A stretch of 64,000 bases of DNA from Akkermansiaceae bacterium (GTDB taxonomy: Bacteria; Verrucomicrobiota; Verrucomicrobiia; Verrucomicrobiales; Akkermansiaceae), in contig JACKQB010000002.1 in NCBI GenBank assembly GCA_024233115.1, forward strand, positions 620,001 to 684,000. Reading direction: 5' to 3'. Positions 17,175 to 25,682 of this stretch are shown here, piece by piece. Position 1 is the first letter of the stretch; every line of letters begins with the position of its first letter. The position numbers and the translations under genes were made by a program. The notes under the pieces are model-generated. The model was not told the DNA's origin, ran no database searches, and saw only the letters and a program-made list of their open reading frames with translations.

Positions 17175-18236
17175 TCACTTAGCTCCCTTGTCCTTCCGGT
17201 AACCTACCCGCTGGTCGAGTTCCTGGCGCAGCGCTTCGAGGCCTTCTTCCGTATCGGCTGACAGCGGGATGATGGTTTGTTTCGGGAAGCGTGCCCGGAA
17301 AAGGGCGAGGTTTTCCTCGGCACCTTCGAGATCCATTTTATTGGCGATGATGATCCACTCGAACTTGGCGAGATCTTCATCGTACATCTTGATCTCGGTT
17401 CGGAGCGTCTGCAGGTCTTCGATTGGGTCACGACCTTCGCTGCCGGCCATATCAATGACAAAGAGCAGCAGCTTGCAACGGGTGATGTGGCGCAGGAACT
17501 CGTGGCCAAGCCCCCGGTTCTCATGGGCTCCCTCGATCAGGCCTGGTATGTCCGCCACCGTGCAACGCCGGTAATTGGCAAACTCCACCACACCCACCAT
17601 CGGGTTCAGCGTGGTGAAGGGGTAACTGCCTATTTTAGGTGTCGCATGCGAGAGTTTGTTGACGAGGGTCGACTTGCCTGCGTTGGGAAATCCGACCATG
17701 CCGGCGTCGGCGATGCGGCGCAGCTCAAGGTAGAACACGCCGGATTCGGCCTCGGTGCCGAGGGTATGCTCTTCCGGAGCCTGGTTGGTGGAGGTTTTGT
17801 AATGCCAGTTGCCCTTGCCCCCCTTACCCCCTTTGCACAGTACAAACTCCTCACCGTATTCGGTCAGGTCGGCGATCGGTTGGAGGTCGATTCCGGTTTC
17901 GCTGCGCTCCAGCTCGACCGCTTCGGAGACGGTGGTTGCGTTACTGCGGTAGACCACGGTGCCCGGCGGGACCCGGCCAATCTTGTCCTTGGACGTTCTT
18001 CCATGCTTGCGGTTGCCGGCACCGTGTTCGCCGCCTTTGCAAATGAGCTTGGGATCGTAGGAATAGGCCTTGAGATTATCCACCGAGGGATCGACGCGGA
18101 GGATCACCGAACCGCCGTCACCACCGTCACCGCCGTCAGGACCACCTTTCGGACGAAATTTTTCCCTGCGGAAATGGACGACGCCATTGCCTCCATCACC
18201 CGCCTGGGCAATAATCCTGATGTGATCGATAAACAT
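17175..18236 (-). CDS. obgE: Obg-family GTPase (ObgE/CgtA)
   Basis: Essential GTPase linked to 50S ribosome assembly and stringent response. 353 residues. The N-terminal glycine-rich Obg fold spans 1-160 (MFIDHIRIIAQAGDGGNGVVHFRREKF, GGPDGGDGGDGGSVIL). The G domain from about 160 to 335 shows G1 GFPNAGKST, G3 DIPGLIEGA, G4 NKMD and G5 SAD. There is no OCT extension beyond a short basic tail. It is divergent from rpsP, with about 195 bases between. Confidence 0.96.
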   Translation of the reverse strand: MFIDHIRIIAQAGDGGNGVVHFRREKFRPKGGPDGGDGGDGGSVILRVDPSVDNLKAYSYDPKLICKGGEHGAGNRKHGRTSKDKIGRVPPGTVVYRSNATTVSEAVELERSETGIDLQPIADLTEYGEEFVLCKGGKGGKGNWHYKTSTNQAPEEHTLGTEAESGVFYLELRRIADAGMVGFPNAGKSTLVNKLSHATPKIGSYPFTTLNPMVGVVEFANYRRCTVADIPGLIEGAHENRGLGHEFLRHITRCKLLLFVIDMAGSEGRDPIEDLQTLRTEIKMYDEDLAKFEWIIIANKMDLEGAEENLALFRARFPKQTIIPLSADTEEGLEALRQELDQRVGYRKDKGAK

Positions 18237-18431
18237 GTATTAGGTAAACTCAAGTTTTAAACTCCAAACTCCAAGCCTGCTGGGCAGGTCGGTGCGGGTA
18301 GATAGCAGTAATTTCCGGAAAGAAAATGCGAAATAGACTAAATATGACATTTTTCGCTTGGCAAATGGCGGCTCATCGTACAATTTCCCGCCCCGCCGCA
18401 GCAGCGGCACCCAATTTCTACCCATCTTATT

Positions 18432-18689
18432 ATGCTTACTCTCAGACTTAACCGCCAAGGCACCAAGGATCGTCCCTTTTACAAGATCGTTGCTGTCGAC
18501 AGCCGCAAGCGCCGTGACGGTCGTTACATCGAGCAAATCGGTGTCTACAATCCCATGGAGGAAGGTGTGAACTACACCATCGACGTCACCAAGGCTGATG
18601 AATGGATCTCCAAAGGAGCCCAGCCATCCGATACCGTGCGCGACATCATCAAAAAGGCCCGTAAAGAGGCTCTCGCGTCCGAAGCTTAA
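18432..18689 (+). CDS. rpsP: 30S ribosomal protein S16
   Basis: 85-residue ribosomal protein with the full S16 signature: MLTLRLNRQGTKDRPFYKIVAVDSRKRRDGRYIEQIGVYNP. In many bacteria rpsP heads an rpsP-rimM-trmD-rplS operon. Here a strong terminator follows within about 50 bases and the next gene is a minus-strand lipoprotein, so rpsP appears monocistronic. Confidence 0.96.
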   Translation: MLTLRLNRQGTKDRPFYKIVAVDSRKRRDGRYIEQIGVYNPMEEGVNYTIDVTKADEWISKGAQPSDTVRDIIKKARKEALASEA

Positions 18690-18739
18690 CCGCTCCCCGT
18701 TTTTTTTCATACGATACGTTTTCATATCGTGTTTGTTTG

Positions 18740-18769
18740 CGCGCCGGTGACCACACCGGCGCGTTTTTT
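18740..18769 (+). terminator. Rho-independent terminator after rpsP
   Basis: Perfect 10-bp stem CGCGCCGGTG / CACCGGCGCG with a 4-base loop (ACCA), followed directly by six T residues. Textbook intrinsic terminator on the plus strand, 50 bases after the rpsP stop. Confidence 0.95.
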
Positions 18770-18770
18770 G

Positions 18771-18802
18771 TACACAATAAATGCCCCGCCGAAGCGGGGC
18801 AT
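18771..18802 (-). terminator. Hairpin terminator for the minus-strand lipoprotein gene
   Basis: Perfect 9-bp stem ATGCCCCGC / GCGGGGCAT with a CGAA loop at 18781-18802. On the minus strand it is followed by TTATTGTGTACAAAAAA, a weak T tract. It lies 80 bases past the lipoprotein stop, back to back with the rpsP terminator. Confidence 0.65.
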
Positions 18803-18828
18803 CTGATTGTTCTTATCTGATTGTTCTT
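18801..18828. repeat. 14-bp tandem repeat
   Basis: ATCTGATTGTTCTT occurs twice in direct succession between the hairpin and the lipoprotein gene. Probably slippage; no function visible. Confidence 0.8.
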
Positions 18829-18880
18829 AATAGCTAGTAACCAATAACAAGTCACTAGTAACCGCTGCCAAAATGGCAGC

Positions 18881-19696
18881 TTACTTCATTTCCACAGTGA
18901 CCTTCTCCTTGTCCTCGAACTTGATGCCATCCACGCCTTTCATCGCTTCCTTGGCCTTGTCAAAGTCGCCGCTCTGGAGCGCCTTGAGTTTCTCGGGGTC
19001 CGCCATGATCTTGCCCATCTGGATGTCGGACAGCGTGATGACGTTGCCCTCAACATGGCTGGCGTCAGTTTTGGCAATACCTGGCTCGATGGTAACCTTG
19101 GTAGTCACACGCATATCCTTCATCATGCCTTGCATCATCGCCATGGCCTGTGGGTCCATCTCTGGAGCCTCGGGCTTTTCGCCGCCCTCGGGTGCCTCAC
19201 CGCCTTTGTCAACTTTGGGTGCCTTCTGAATAATCGTGAGTGTTCCATCGGCAAATTCAAACTTAACCCCGGCTTCACCGGCCTCTTCCACCTGCTTGGC
19301 AGCGCCGGGCACGTCTCCCATATCGATAGCGTCGTTGGCGGAGTACTTCAGCTTGTTGATATCAGCGAACTTGAAGGTGGTTTTCACACCGAGCTTACCG
19401 TTGGCATCGATTTTCTCGACGCTGACCAGCTCCACACCCTCGCCCATTTTCTTGGCACGGGCTTCGGCCTTGGCTTTATCAAGCATCTTGGCCATGGGAT
19501 TCTCCGCCCCCGGCTGACCACCCTGGGCGGCAGCCATTTCGAGCATCATCTTCATCTGCTCACCAAGGATCATTTCCTCGGTGATGGTTCCACTACCATC
19601 CTTTTTAACAGTGATATTGGATTCAACTTGAAAGCAGCTTGTCAAGCCGAACAGGACGACCGCTGCGGTGGTAAACATGAGTAATTGTGTTTTCAT
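18881..19696 (-). CDS. Lipoprotein, LppM-like
   Basis: From ATG 19696 the protein has 271 residues: MKTQLLMFTTAAVVLFGLTSC, a lipoprotein signal with the acylated Cys at residue 21. The mature part starts FQVESNITVKKDGSGTITEEMILGEQM, which resembles the beginning of LppM-type domains (a beta-rich domain with a gsGt turn). The middle is rich in Met, Ala and Glu (MMLEMAAAQGG, EAPEGGEKPEAPEMDPQAMAMMQGMM). Longer upstream frames lack a sensible signal peptide. Function unknown; it lies divergent from the ABC transporter operon. Confidence 0.75.
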   Translation of the reverse strand: MKTQLLMFTTAAVVLFGLTSCFQVESNITVKKDGSGTITEEMILGEQMKMMLEMAAAQGGQPGAENPMAKMLDKAKAEARAKKMGEGVELVSVEKIDANGKLGVKTTFKFADINKLKYSANDAIDMGDVPGAAKQVEEAGEAGVKFEFADGTLTIIQKAPKVDKGGEAPEGGEKPEAPEMDPQAMAMMQGMMKDMRVTTKVTIEPGIAKTDASHVEGNVITLSDIQMGKIMADPEKLKALQSGDFDKAKEAMKGVDGIKFEDKEKVTVEMK

Positions 19697-19844
19697 ACAT
19701 GAGGGATATCGCCATAAACCGAGTGATTTGTCTAATGGAAACGTAAATATGAAGTTTAGGTGAACGAGCTGAGAATTTTTCAAGTGACGGACAAAAGCCA
19801 TTGCACCACGCGCTGATCGCGTTATCTTCGGGGGCAGTTCAATT

Positions 19845-20792
19845 ATGGAAGAAACGCCCGCTGTTCAAATCAACCATCTGGTCAAGGAGTTCCCCTCGCC
19901 TTTCCGGAAGACGAAGGTCAAAGCCGTTGATGATGTCTCCCTGACCATCATGCCCGGTGAGGTCTATGGCCTGATCGGCCCCAATGGCTCGGGAAAATCA
20001 ACCACGATGAAAGCCCTGCTGGGTCTACTGGCACCCACCGCCGGCAGCTGCCATGTGTTTGGAAAAAACTCGCTCAAAACCGACTCCCGACAGGAAATCG
20101 GCTTCCTGCCCGAAAATCCGTATTTTTACAAGCATCTCAATGGCGAGGAAACACTCAGGTTTTACGCAAAACTCTGTGGAATGCGCGGCAAAGAAGTCCA
20201 GCAGAAGGTCGATGAAATGCTGGAAATGGTTTCTCTTCAAGACGCGCGCAAGCGTAGGGTCGGTGGCTACTCCAAGGGGATGTTGCAACGGATCGGACTG
20301 GCACAAGCACTGATCCACGAGCCACGACTCCTTATCCTGGATGAGCCGACCGCTGGCGTCGACCCCGTAGGTTCACGCCAGATCAGGGACTTGATCGTCG
20401 ATCTCAAGGAGCGCGGGGTCACTGTATTCCTCTGCTCCCATCTGCTGGAACAGGTCCAGGAAGTCTGCGACCACGTCGGCATCATCTTTAAGGGAAAACT
20501 GGTCAAGGAAGGCCGGCTGGACGATCTCATTGCCATCGAGGACCAGACGGAGGTCATCATTAAAAACGCCAGTCCCCGGATGCTGGCCCGGATTCGAGCG
20601 GTGATCGCCGACTCCGAGAATGCGGAATTCGTCCACATGGGTAAACCGAGAACCACCTTGGAACGTCTGTTCCTCAGTGAGGCCAGGAAATCGGACGCCA
20701 AGGAGACCGGACCTGATCAACAGCGGGGCGATGACGGACCAGGCGATGAACAAACGGAACCAGCCAGCGAGAAAGGAGCACACAATGCGTAG
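19845..20792 (+). CDS. ABC transporter ATP-binding protein
   Basis: 315-residue ATPase. Walker A GPNGSGKST near residue 48, Q-loop region EIGFLPENPYFYKHL, signature GYSKGMLQRIGLAQAL near residue 145 (SKGM in place of SGGQ, common in this class), Walker B LLILDEPTAGVDP and the H-loop LCSHLLEQ. The C-terminal 60 residues are a charged tail. It belongs to the ABC-2/CcmA-type class, often paired with a single six-helix permease, as here: the permease ATG overlaps the end of this gene by 8 bases (ATGCGTAG). The substrate is unknown; export or membrane-lipid functions are likely. Confidence 0.93.
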   Translation: MEETPAVQINHLVKEFPSPFRKTKVKAVDDVSLTIMPGEVYGLIGPNGSGKSTTMKALLGLLAPTAGSCHVFGKNSLKTDSRQEIGFLPENPYFYKHLNGEETLRFYAKLCGMRGKEVQQKVDEMLEMVSLQDARKRRVGGYSKGMLQRIGLAQALIHEPRLLILDEPTAGVDPVGSRQIRDLIVDLKERGVTVFLCSHLLEQVQEVCDHVGIIFKGKLVKEGRLDDLIAIEDQTEVIIKNASPRMLARIRAVIADSENAEFVHMGKPRTTLERLFLSEARKSDAKETGPDQQRGDDGPGDEQTEPASEKGAHNA

Positions 20793-21696
20793 AAACGGAT
20801 TTTTCTCCCCGGCCCGCATCCTGGTTATAGCGGGCCACACCTTTACCCATCTGGTGAGAATGAAGGTGTTCTATTTCCTGGCCGTCTTCGCCATCCTGAT
20901 GCTGGCAATGAGCTATTTCGAAGGACCATGGAGCCGTGCCGCCGATGATTCCGCTGAGCAAGTCCTTATCGATATCAAGGGGTGGGCATCGGGCGCGATG
21001 TTGATTTTTTCCATCATCATCGCGATTGCGTCGACCGCACTGCTGATCCCGAAAGACCTCGAAGACCGGACCCTTTATACCATCTTGAGCAAACCTGTGC
21101 CACGCTTCGACTACCTGCTCGGGAAGCTGTTAGGTGTTTTTTGCCTGATCGGGATTTCCTTGTTACTGATGGATGTCATGCTGTCGGTGATCCTGCATTA
21201 CCGGACCGAACAGCTCCTGGTTGAGGAGATGGAAATTGCCAAGGCACTCAAATGGCCCAAGGAATACGTCGAGACACGCTATGCGGACATCAGTAGCCAG
21301 GGCGTCACGTGGAGTCTACAAGCGGGTATCGGCGCCCTGTTTATGAAGGCCTGCATCATGGCCGCCATCGCGTTGCTGATCTCCACATTCTCGAGTTCAA
21401 CCCTCTTTACCATCGTTATTTCCGTTGTGATCTTCTGCATCGGCCACTTCACCGCTGACGCCCGCAATTACTGGCTGCACACGTCCGGAAAGGATGCTTC
21501 CAAACACGTGAAATTCTTGTCGCAGGCCGCTGCTCTCGTTTTCCCCGACTTCCAGCTCTTCAATATCAATGACGCCACCAACAAGGGCAAGGTCATTAGT
21601 CCGGATTTGTTTGTCCACCTTGTGAAGCTGACCTTTTTCTACACAGGCATCTACAGCATCCTCGCCTGGTTCACCTTCAGGAAAAAAGAATTTTAA
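20785..21696 (+). CDS. ABC-2-type transporter permease
   Basis: From ATG 20785, preceded by AAAGGAGCACACA with a clear ribosome-binding GGAG, the protein has 303 residues and about six hydrophobic helices (VFYFLAVFAILMLAM, GAMLIFSIIIAIASTALLI, LLGVFCLIGISLLLMDVMLSVIL, AAIALLISTFSSSTLFTIVISVVIF). The DLEDRTLYTILSKPVPRFDYLLGK segment is typical of ABC-2 permeases of the NatB/YhaP-like group. A longer upstream frame overlaps the ATPase gene and is not needed. It is translationally coupled to the ATPase and followed 3 bases later by an exported protein. Confidence 0.9.
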   Translation: MRRNGFFSPARILVIAGHTFTHLVRMKVFYFLAVFAILMLAMSYFEGPWSRAADDSAEQVLIDIKGWASGAMLIFSIIIAIASTALLIPKDLEDRTLYTILSKPVPRFDYLLGKLLGVFCLIGISLLLMDVMLSVILHYRTEQLLVEEMEIAKALKWPKEYVETRYADISSQGVTWSLQAGIGALFMKACIMAAIALLISTFSSSTLFTIVISVVIFCIGHFTADARNYWLHTSGKDASKHVKFLSQAAALVFPDFQLFNINDATNKGKVISPDLFVHLVKLTFFYTGIYSILAWFTFRKKEF

Positions 21697-21699
21697 CGG

Positions 21700-22611
21700 A
21701 TGAAAACCTTAGCTCAACTGGTCGTCGTCATCTTCGTATTAGCAGGTTTTGGCCTGCTGAAGGTCGACTACGAGGAGCAGATCCACCAGGAATTGTTAGC
21801 CGAGGATTTGATCCAGCCGCCGATGAAAAACCTCGATAAACGGGAGCTCGGGCAAGTGAGCGCCGCTGCGGTCCTCGGCGGCATGCGGTCACCGATTGCA
21901 TCGATTGAAAACCTGCGCGCCTTTGTGCATTTTGAAAACCTTGACTGGGCGAAGGTGGAGACAAGTTACCAGATCATCACCGCACTCCAGCCTCAGACGA
22001 CCCACTATTGGGACACGGGTGCCTGGCATCTGCACACCAATGCCTCGGTTTACTACAAGGAAAACAAAGACCTCAGCCCGTTTAAACAATCCGCAATGCG
22101 GAGGCGCTATATCGACAAAGGCAGCGCCTTTCTCGAAGAGGGCGTTCGCCAGAACCCGGATAACTGGCAACTTCACAACGCACTCGCCCGCCTCTGGAGC
22201 GACTACCACAAACTCCCCGATCTCAAACGCGCCCTCAAGCACTACGAAGATACCCTGGCGTGTAAAAGCCTGCCCGACTACAAGCGAACCCAGCTGATGC
22301 GTTTCACCTTTTACACCATGACCCGGGTCAAAGGCAGGGAAAAGGATGCTTACACGATGGGGCGGGAGCTGTTTGATGCATCCGACAGGAACCATACCCC
22401 CAACCTCGTCTGCTGCCTTTTTGTGTTACAGAATTTACTCGCCGTTCCCGAAACCGAACGCATCCCGGAGACGGCGCTTTTTCCTGACGAGAAGACTCAA
22501 TATGCGTGGCTACAGAATTACTTCGACCATCGCAGCCAGGATTACCCCATGGACGGCGTCCGGGCAAAAATCCTCGAACTCGGGCTGAAGTTGAATCCCG
22601 GGCAAAATTGA
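21700..22611 (+). CDS. Membrane-anchored helical protein linked to ABC transporter
   Basis: 303 residues. An N-terminal signal anchor (LAQLVVVIFVLAGFGLL) precedes a soluble helical domain that resembles TPR repeats: FENLDWAKVETSYQIITALQPQTTHYWDTGAWHLH, YIDKGSAFLEEGVRQNPDNWQLHNALARLWSDYHKLPDLKRALKHYEDTLA. It starts 3 bases after the permease stop, so it is the third gene of the ABC operon. No family name is recognised; a periplasmic accessory or scaffold role is inferred from position only. Confidence 0.75.
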   Translation: MKTLAQLVVVIFVLAGFGLLKVDYEEQIHQELLAEDLIQPPMKNLDKRELGQVSAAAVLGGMRSPIASIENLRAFVHFENLDWAKVETSYQIITALQPQTTHYWDTGAWHLHTNASVYYKENKDLSPFKQSAMRRRYIDKGSAFLEEGVRQNPDNWQLHNALARLWSDYHKLPDLKRALKHYEDTLACKSLPDYKRTQLMRFTFYTMTRVKGREKDAYTMGRELFDASDRNHTPNLVCCLFVLQNLLAVPETERIPETALFPDEKTQYAWLQNYFDHRSQDYPMDGVRAKILELGLKLNPGQN

Positions 22612-22613
22612 CC

Positions 22614-24782
22614 CTATTTCACCATCACGGTGAGGCGGATGACTTTATAATCATTTGCATTGCCGGTGAACGTCCAGTCACGGGTCTTCCCCGCTGAGTT
22701 TCCAATTCCAACATCGACAGTGCCATATTTCCCCCAATGATTCAAAGCAAAGGCCGTTTGTTGGGTCTTCCAGTGATGCACCTGCATACATCCGTATCCG
22801 GGAATCTGCTGCACCGCTTGATCGCCAAAGTCATAGACCTCGGCTTTGGCTCCCCGGATGTTATTTGCATTGCCTGAGGCATAATTCCCGGGCCAGAACT
22901 CGATGTTACCTCCATCTGAATTTGTGCATTCGGTCAGCCCCTTGACATTCGTGCGGACCGTCAGGGCTTCGACATTCTGCATGAACCGGGCACCACTGGA
23001 TGCTGTCGGCACCCCGATTTTCTTCAACTCGTCGGTGAATTTGTCCATGGCTGCAAACACATACTGTTTGGTGCCATTGTTCTGCTCAAGTTCGAGGTAG
23101 TAGGCGATGCGTTGAAAAGCGGCGCGGTCCTTGGTGCTGTTATCGACCTGGTAACGGGGGGCGCTACCGGAGTAGTCGGCATCCCGGGGAATATCCACCT
23201 GATAGATCACACGGTATCCCTTTGCCTCAGGAACGTTTGTTGAAGCTGAGTTCATGGGAACAGGCAGTTTTCCGGCACGGAATGCCGCAGTCGGCAGACC
23301 CGCACCATTGACGAGATTGGGTGTTGCTAGTTTATGCCACGCAAACCGGACCGCCAGCGGCTCGGCGACTTCAGCCGATTTCACCATCACGGACTCGCCC
23401 TGGATGACGGCGGCCGCTTGTTTGAACTCCCCCTCTTTACCGGCGACTTCAAACCAATCGGGTGCCTTGCCATCGTTGGTTTTCAACCCCTTGGCGTGAT
23501 CAAAATCCAACTTCAGCGAGTCCCCTAGTTGTTCGAGGCTCTTAAACACGGGGCCGGATGATACGACGTCTTTACCATAGTCGTTTGCCAGGGCCAGCAA
23601 GGCAAGGCGGGTTCCCGGAACCAGTTTGTTCGGCGGGTGGATGTTGTTGAGGGTCGCGTGGTCGCTGACGACAACCATACCTGTCTTCGGAATGGTTCTA
23701 ACGATGTCTGCTTGCGCTTCCCAGAATTCAGGCAGCAGCTCAGCAGCATCGTTACCGTATTTAAAGGGCGCGATCTGGACGAAGTAGTAGGGGAAATCAT
23801 AACCCCACAGTTTGCGCCATCCTTGGAGGAGAGCCTTTGTCTTTTGGGTATAGACCTTGCCCTCGCGGTAGTTCGATTCCCCCTGGTACCAAATGGCACC
23901 TTTGATCGCAAACGGTATGTGCGCATGCAGCATGCCGTTGTAGAGTTTGGTAGGCGTCTGTTGATTACCCGTTAGCACCAAGCCATCGGGGAACCTGGGA
24001 GGTGCCGTGACGGGCCGCCCCTCAGCAAAGGCTTTTTCACTGGTGGACTGCCATTGTTTCATCGCTTCAAAATAGGCAGACAGTTTTTTTTGATAGACGG
24101 GCGCCCCCGGCAAAGTGCTCTGCACCATGGCGTGGATGTCAGCGACCTCCTTGATCCCTTCAAAGCCACACGGTGGCGTCCATGGTTCAATCCGGGTCCC
24201 TCCCCACGCACTCAGGAGAAGCCCTACCGGCACATCAAGCTCCTTCTGAAGCTTCCTGCCAAAGTAATAAGCGACGGCGGAAAAATGTTCGACCGCCCGA
24301 GGCTGACACACCTGCCAGCTGGCGTTGATTTTATCCAGGGGGACAGCCGATGGAACGCGCGGTGTGTTGTAGAGTCGGATCAAGGGATGATTGGCTGCGG
24401 CGATTGCCTCCTTGCCGTTCTCGCTTTGCCGCATGCTCCACTGCATGTTGGACTGCCCCGAGCAGAGCCACACTTCCCCCACAAGCACGTCCTTGATCAC
24501 CGTTTCGGACGATCCCGACGTCACGGTGAGCTCCCTGGATTCAGTGGATGCCTTGAGTGCTGAAAGATCAACACGCCACTTGCCGTCAGCACCGGCTTTC
24601 ACCGATTGTGTCTGGCCGGCAAAAGAAACAGTCACCCCGGCACCGGGGTCAGCCGTCCCCCATACGGGAACGTTCTGCCCTCGCTGGAGAACCATGTGGT
24701 CGGTAAAAACCGTAGGCAGGGTCAACGACCATGCCTGCGAGCAAAGGGCAAGAATAAGAACTGGAGTCAGTGGAAATCTCAT
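22614..24782 (-). CDS. Secreted sialate O-acetylesterase-type esterase with extra C-terminal domain
   Basis: 722 residues, signal peptide to about residue 20 (LTPVLILALCSQAWS). Residues 22-480 match the sialate O-acetylesterase family: FTDHMVLQRGQNVPVWGTADPG, a beta-sandwich, then the SGNH block VWLCSGQSNMQWSM with nucleophile Ser111 and AIWYQGESNYREGK. Residues from about 525 form a second domain (FAAMDKFTDELKKIGVP, GGNIEFWPGNYASGNANN, YDFGD, GYGCMQVHHW, DWTFTGNANDY) that I associate with Planctomycetes/Verrucomicrobia secreted proteins and that is not part of classical sialate esterases. Such enzymes remove O-acetyl groups from glycans. Last gene of a minus-strand glycan locus. Confidence 0.88.
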   Translation of the reverse strand: MRFPLTPVLILALCSQAWSLTLPTVFTDHMVLQRGQNVPVWGTADPGAGVTVSFAGQTQSVKAGADGKWRVDLSALKASTESRELTVTSGSSETVIKDVLVGEVWLCSGQSNMQWSMRQSENGKEAIAAANHPLIRLYNTPRVPSAVPLDKINASWQVCQPRAVEHFSAVAYYFGRKLQKELDVPVGLLLSAWGGTRIEPWTPPCGFEGIKEVADIHAMVQSTLPGAPVYQKKLSAYFEAMKQWQSTSEKAFAEGRPVTAPPRFPDGLVLTGNQQTPTKLYNGMLHAHIPFAIKGAIWYQGESNYREGKVYTQKTKALLQGWRKLWGYDFPYYFVQIAPFKYGNDAAELLPEFWEAQADIVRTIPKTGMVVVSDHATLNNIHPPNKLVPGTRLALLALANDYGKDVVSSGPVFKSLEQLGDSLKLDFDHAKGLKTNDGKAPDWFEVAGKEGEFKQAAAVIQGESVMVKSAEVAEPLAVRFAWHKLATPNLVNGAGLPTAAFRAGKLPVPMNSASTNVPEAKGYRVIYQVDIPRDADYSGSAPRYQVDNSTKDRAAFQRIAYYLELEQNNGTKQYVFAAMDKFTDELKKIGVPTASSGARFMQNVEALTVRTNVKGLTECTNSDGGNIEFWPGNYASGNANNIRGAKAEVYDFGDQAVQQIPGYGCMQVHHWKTQQTAFALNHWGKYGTVDVGIGNSAGKTRDWTFTGNANDYKVIRLTVMVK

Positions 24783-24796
24783 GATGTGGTTGGTTT

Positions 24797-25501
24797 TTAT
24801 TGATTGATCAGGGCAATGGCTTTTTCAGCCAGGCGCTGGCCGAATAGTTTATATCCTGCAACACTGTAGTGAAGGTCGTTTTTGATGACCTTGCCCTGGC
24901 GGTTTTTACCCTCATTCAAATCGTCAGTATCCACCCAGTCACCGCGGGGGCTGCCCTTGGCCAGCTTCACCTGGATGTCCCTTATTTTGGTCCAGTGTTT
25001 GTAACGTTTGTTTGCCATGTCGTAATCACTGATACGGCCAATCACGAAATTGAGGTTCTCAAAGTCCAGATCATCGCTGACTTGCTTGATCAACCGCTTC
25101 AGACTGGCTTCATAAAGATCCCCCCACTCCATACGGGCATCCCTCTCTCCCTGCATCCAGAGAAAGGTGACCGACTGGATTTCCTGGCCTTTGATCGCGG
25201 CCTTTACCTTGGCCATGGTAGCTTGATAGATATCACCCGATTGCTTGGGTGTTTTCCCTTCGGGATCCTTCCATCGTTTGTCCCACCGATGGATCGGCTG
25301 GCCTCCTTGTGCGTGTTTGATGACAATGACATTATCCGCACCAAACTCCTTGTTAACGGTTGGGGTGAAGCTTTCCCCGGGGTCGAGACCCGCCATATTC
25401 GACTGTCCGGTGAGAATGAAGAGGTGTTTGCCCGCCCCTTCCGCCAGAGTGCTTCCAACGGACATCATCAGGGCAACTGCCATACAACATGCAATTTTCA
25501 T
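24797..25501 (-). CDS. Secreted SGNH carbohydrate esterase (SASA family)
   Basis: 234 residues with a signal peptide (CCMAVALMMSVGSTLAEG). The domain from residue 26 to the end is a SASA/DUF303-type acetylesterase: LFILTGQSNMAGLDPGE with Ser34 as the expected nucleophile, VIVIKHAQGGQPIHRW, and FLWMQGERDARM. It starts 14 bases upstream of the larger sialate-esterase gene, so the two are very likely co-transcribed. Together they would deacetylate a polysaccharide. Confidence 0.88.
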   Translation of the reverse strand: MKIACCMAVALMMSVGSTLAEGAGKHLFILTGQSNMAGLDPGESFTPTVNKEFGADNVIVIKHAQGGQPIHRWDKRWKDPEGKTPKQSGDIYQATMAKVKAAIKGQEIQSVTFLWMQGERDARMEWGDLYEASLKRLIKQVSDDLDFENLNFVIGRISDYDMANKRYKHWTKIRDIQVKLAKGSPRGDWVDTDDLNEGKNRQGKVIKNDLHYSVAGYKLFGQRLAEKAIALINQ

Positions 25502-25682
25502 GGTGCTATCCTACGTAACGCCTTGCACAAATCTACGAAAAAAATGGCATCCGGCTCTATTTACCGTTTTCACCTTATTTAACGCCGAAACGGAATCCAC
25601 CCGCCCCTACCAGATGTCGGCCCCAGGTGCCGGACAAAACCAGACCAACGCAAATCAGCGGTCGGCATGGTGTTATGTCAGA

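Noticed and set aside
17277..18260. Long plus-strand frame opposite obgE
   Set aside because: Antisense of obgE; no family resemblance.
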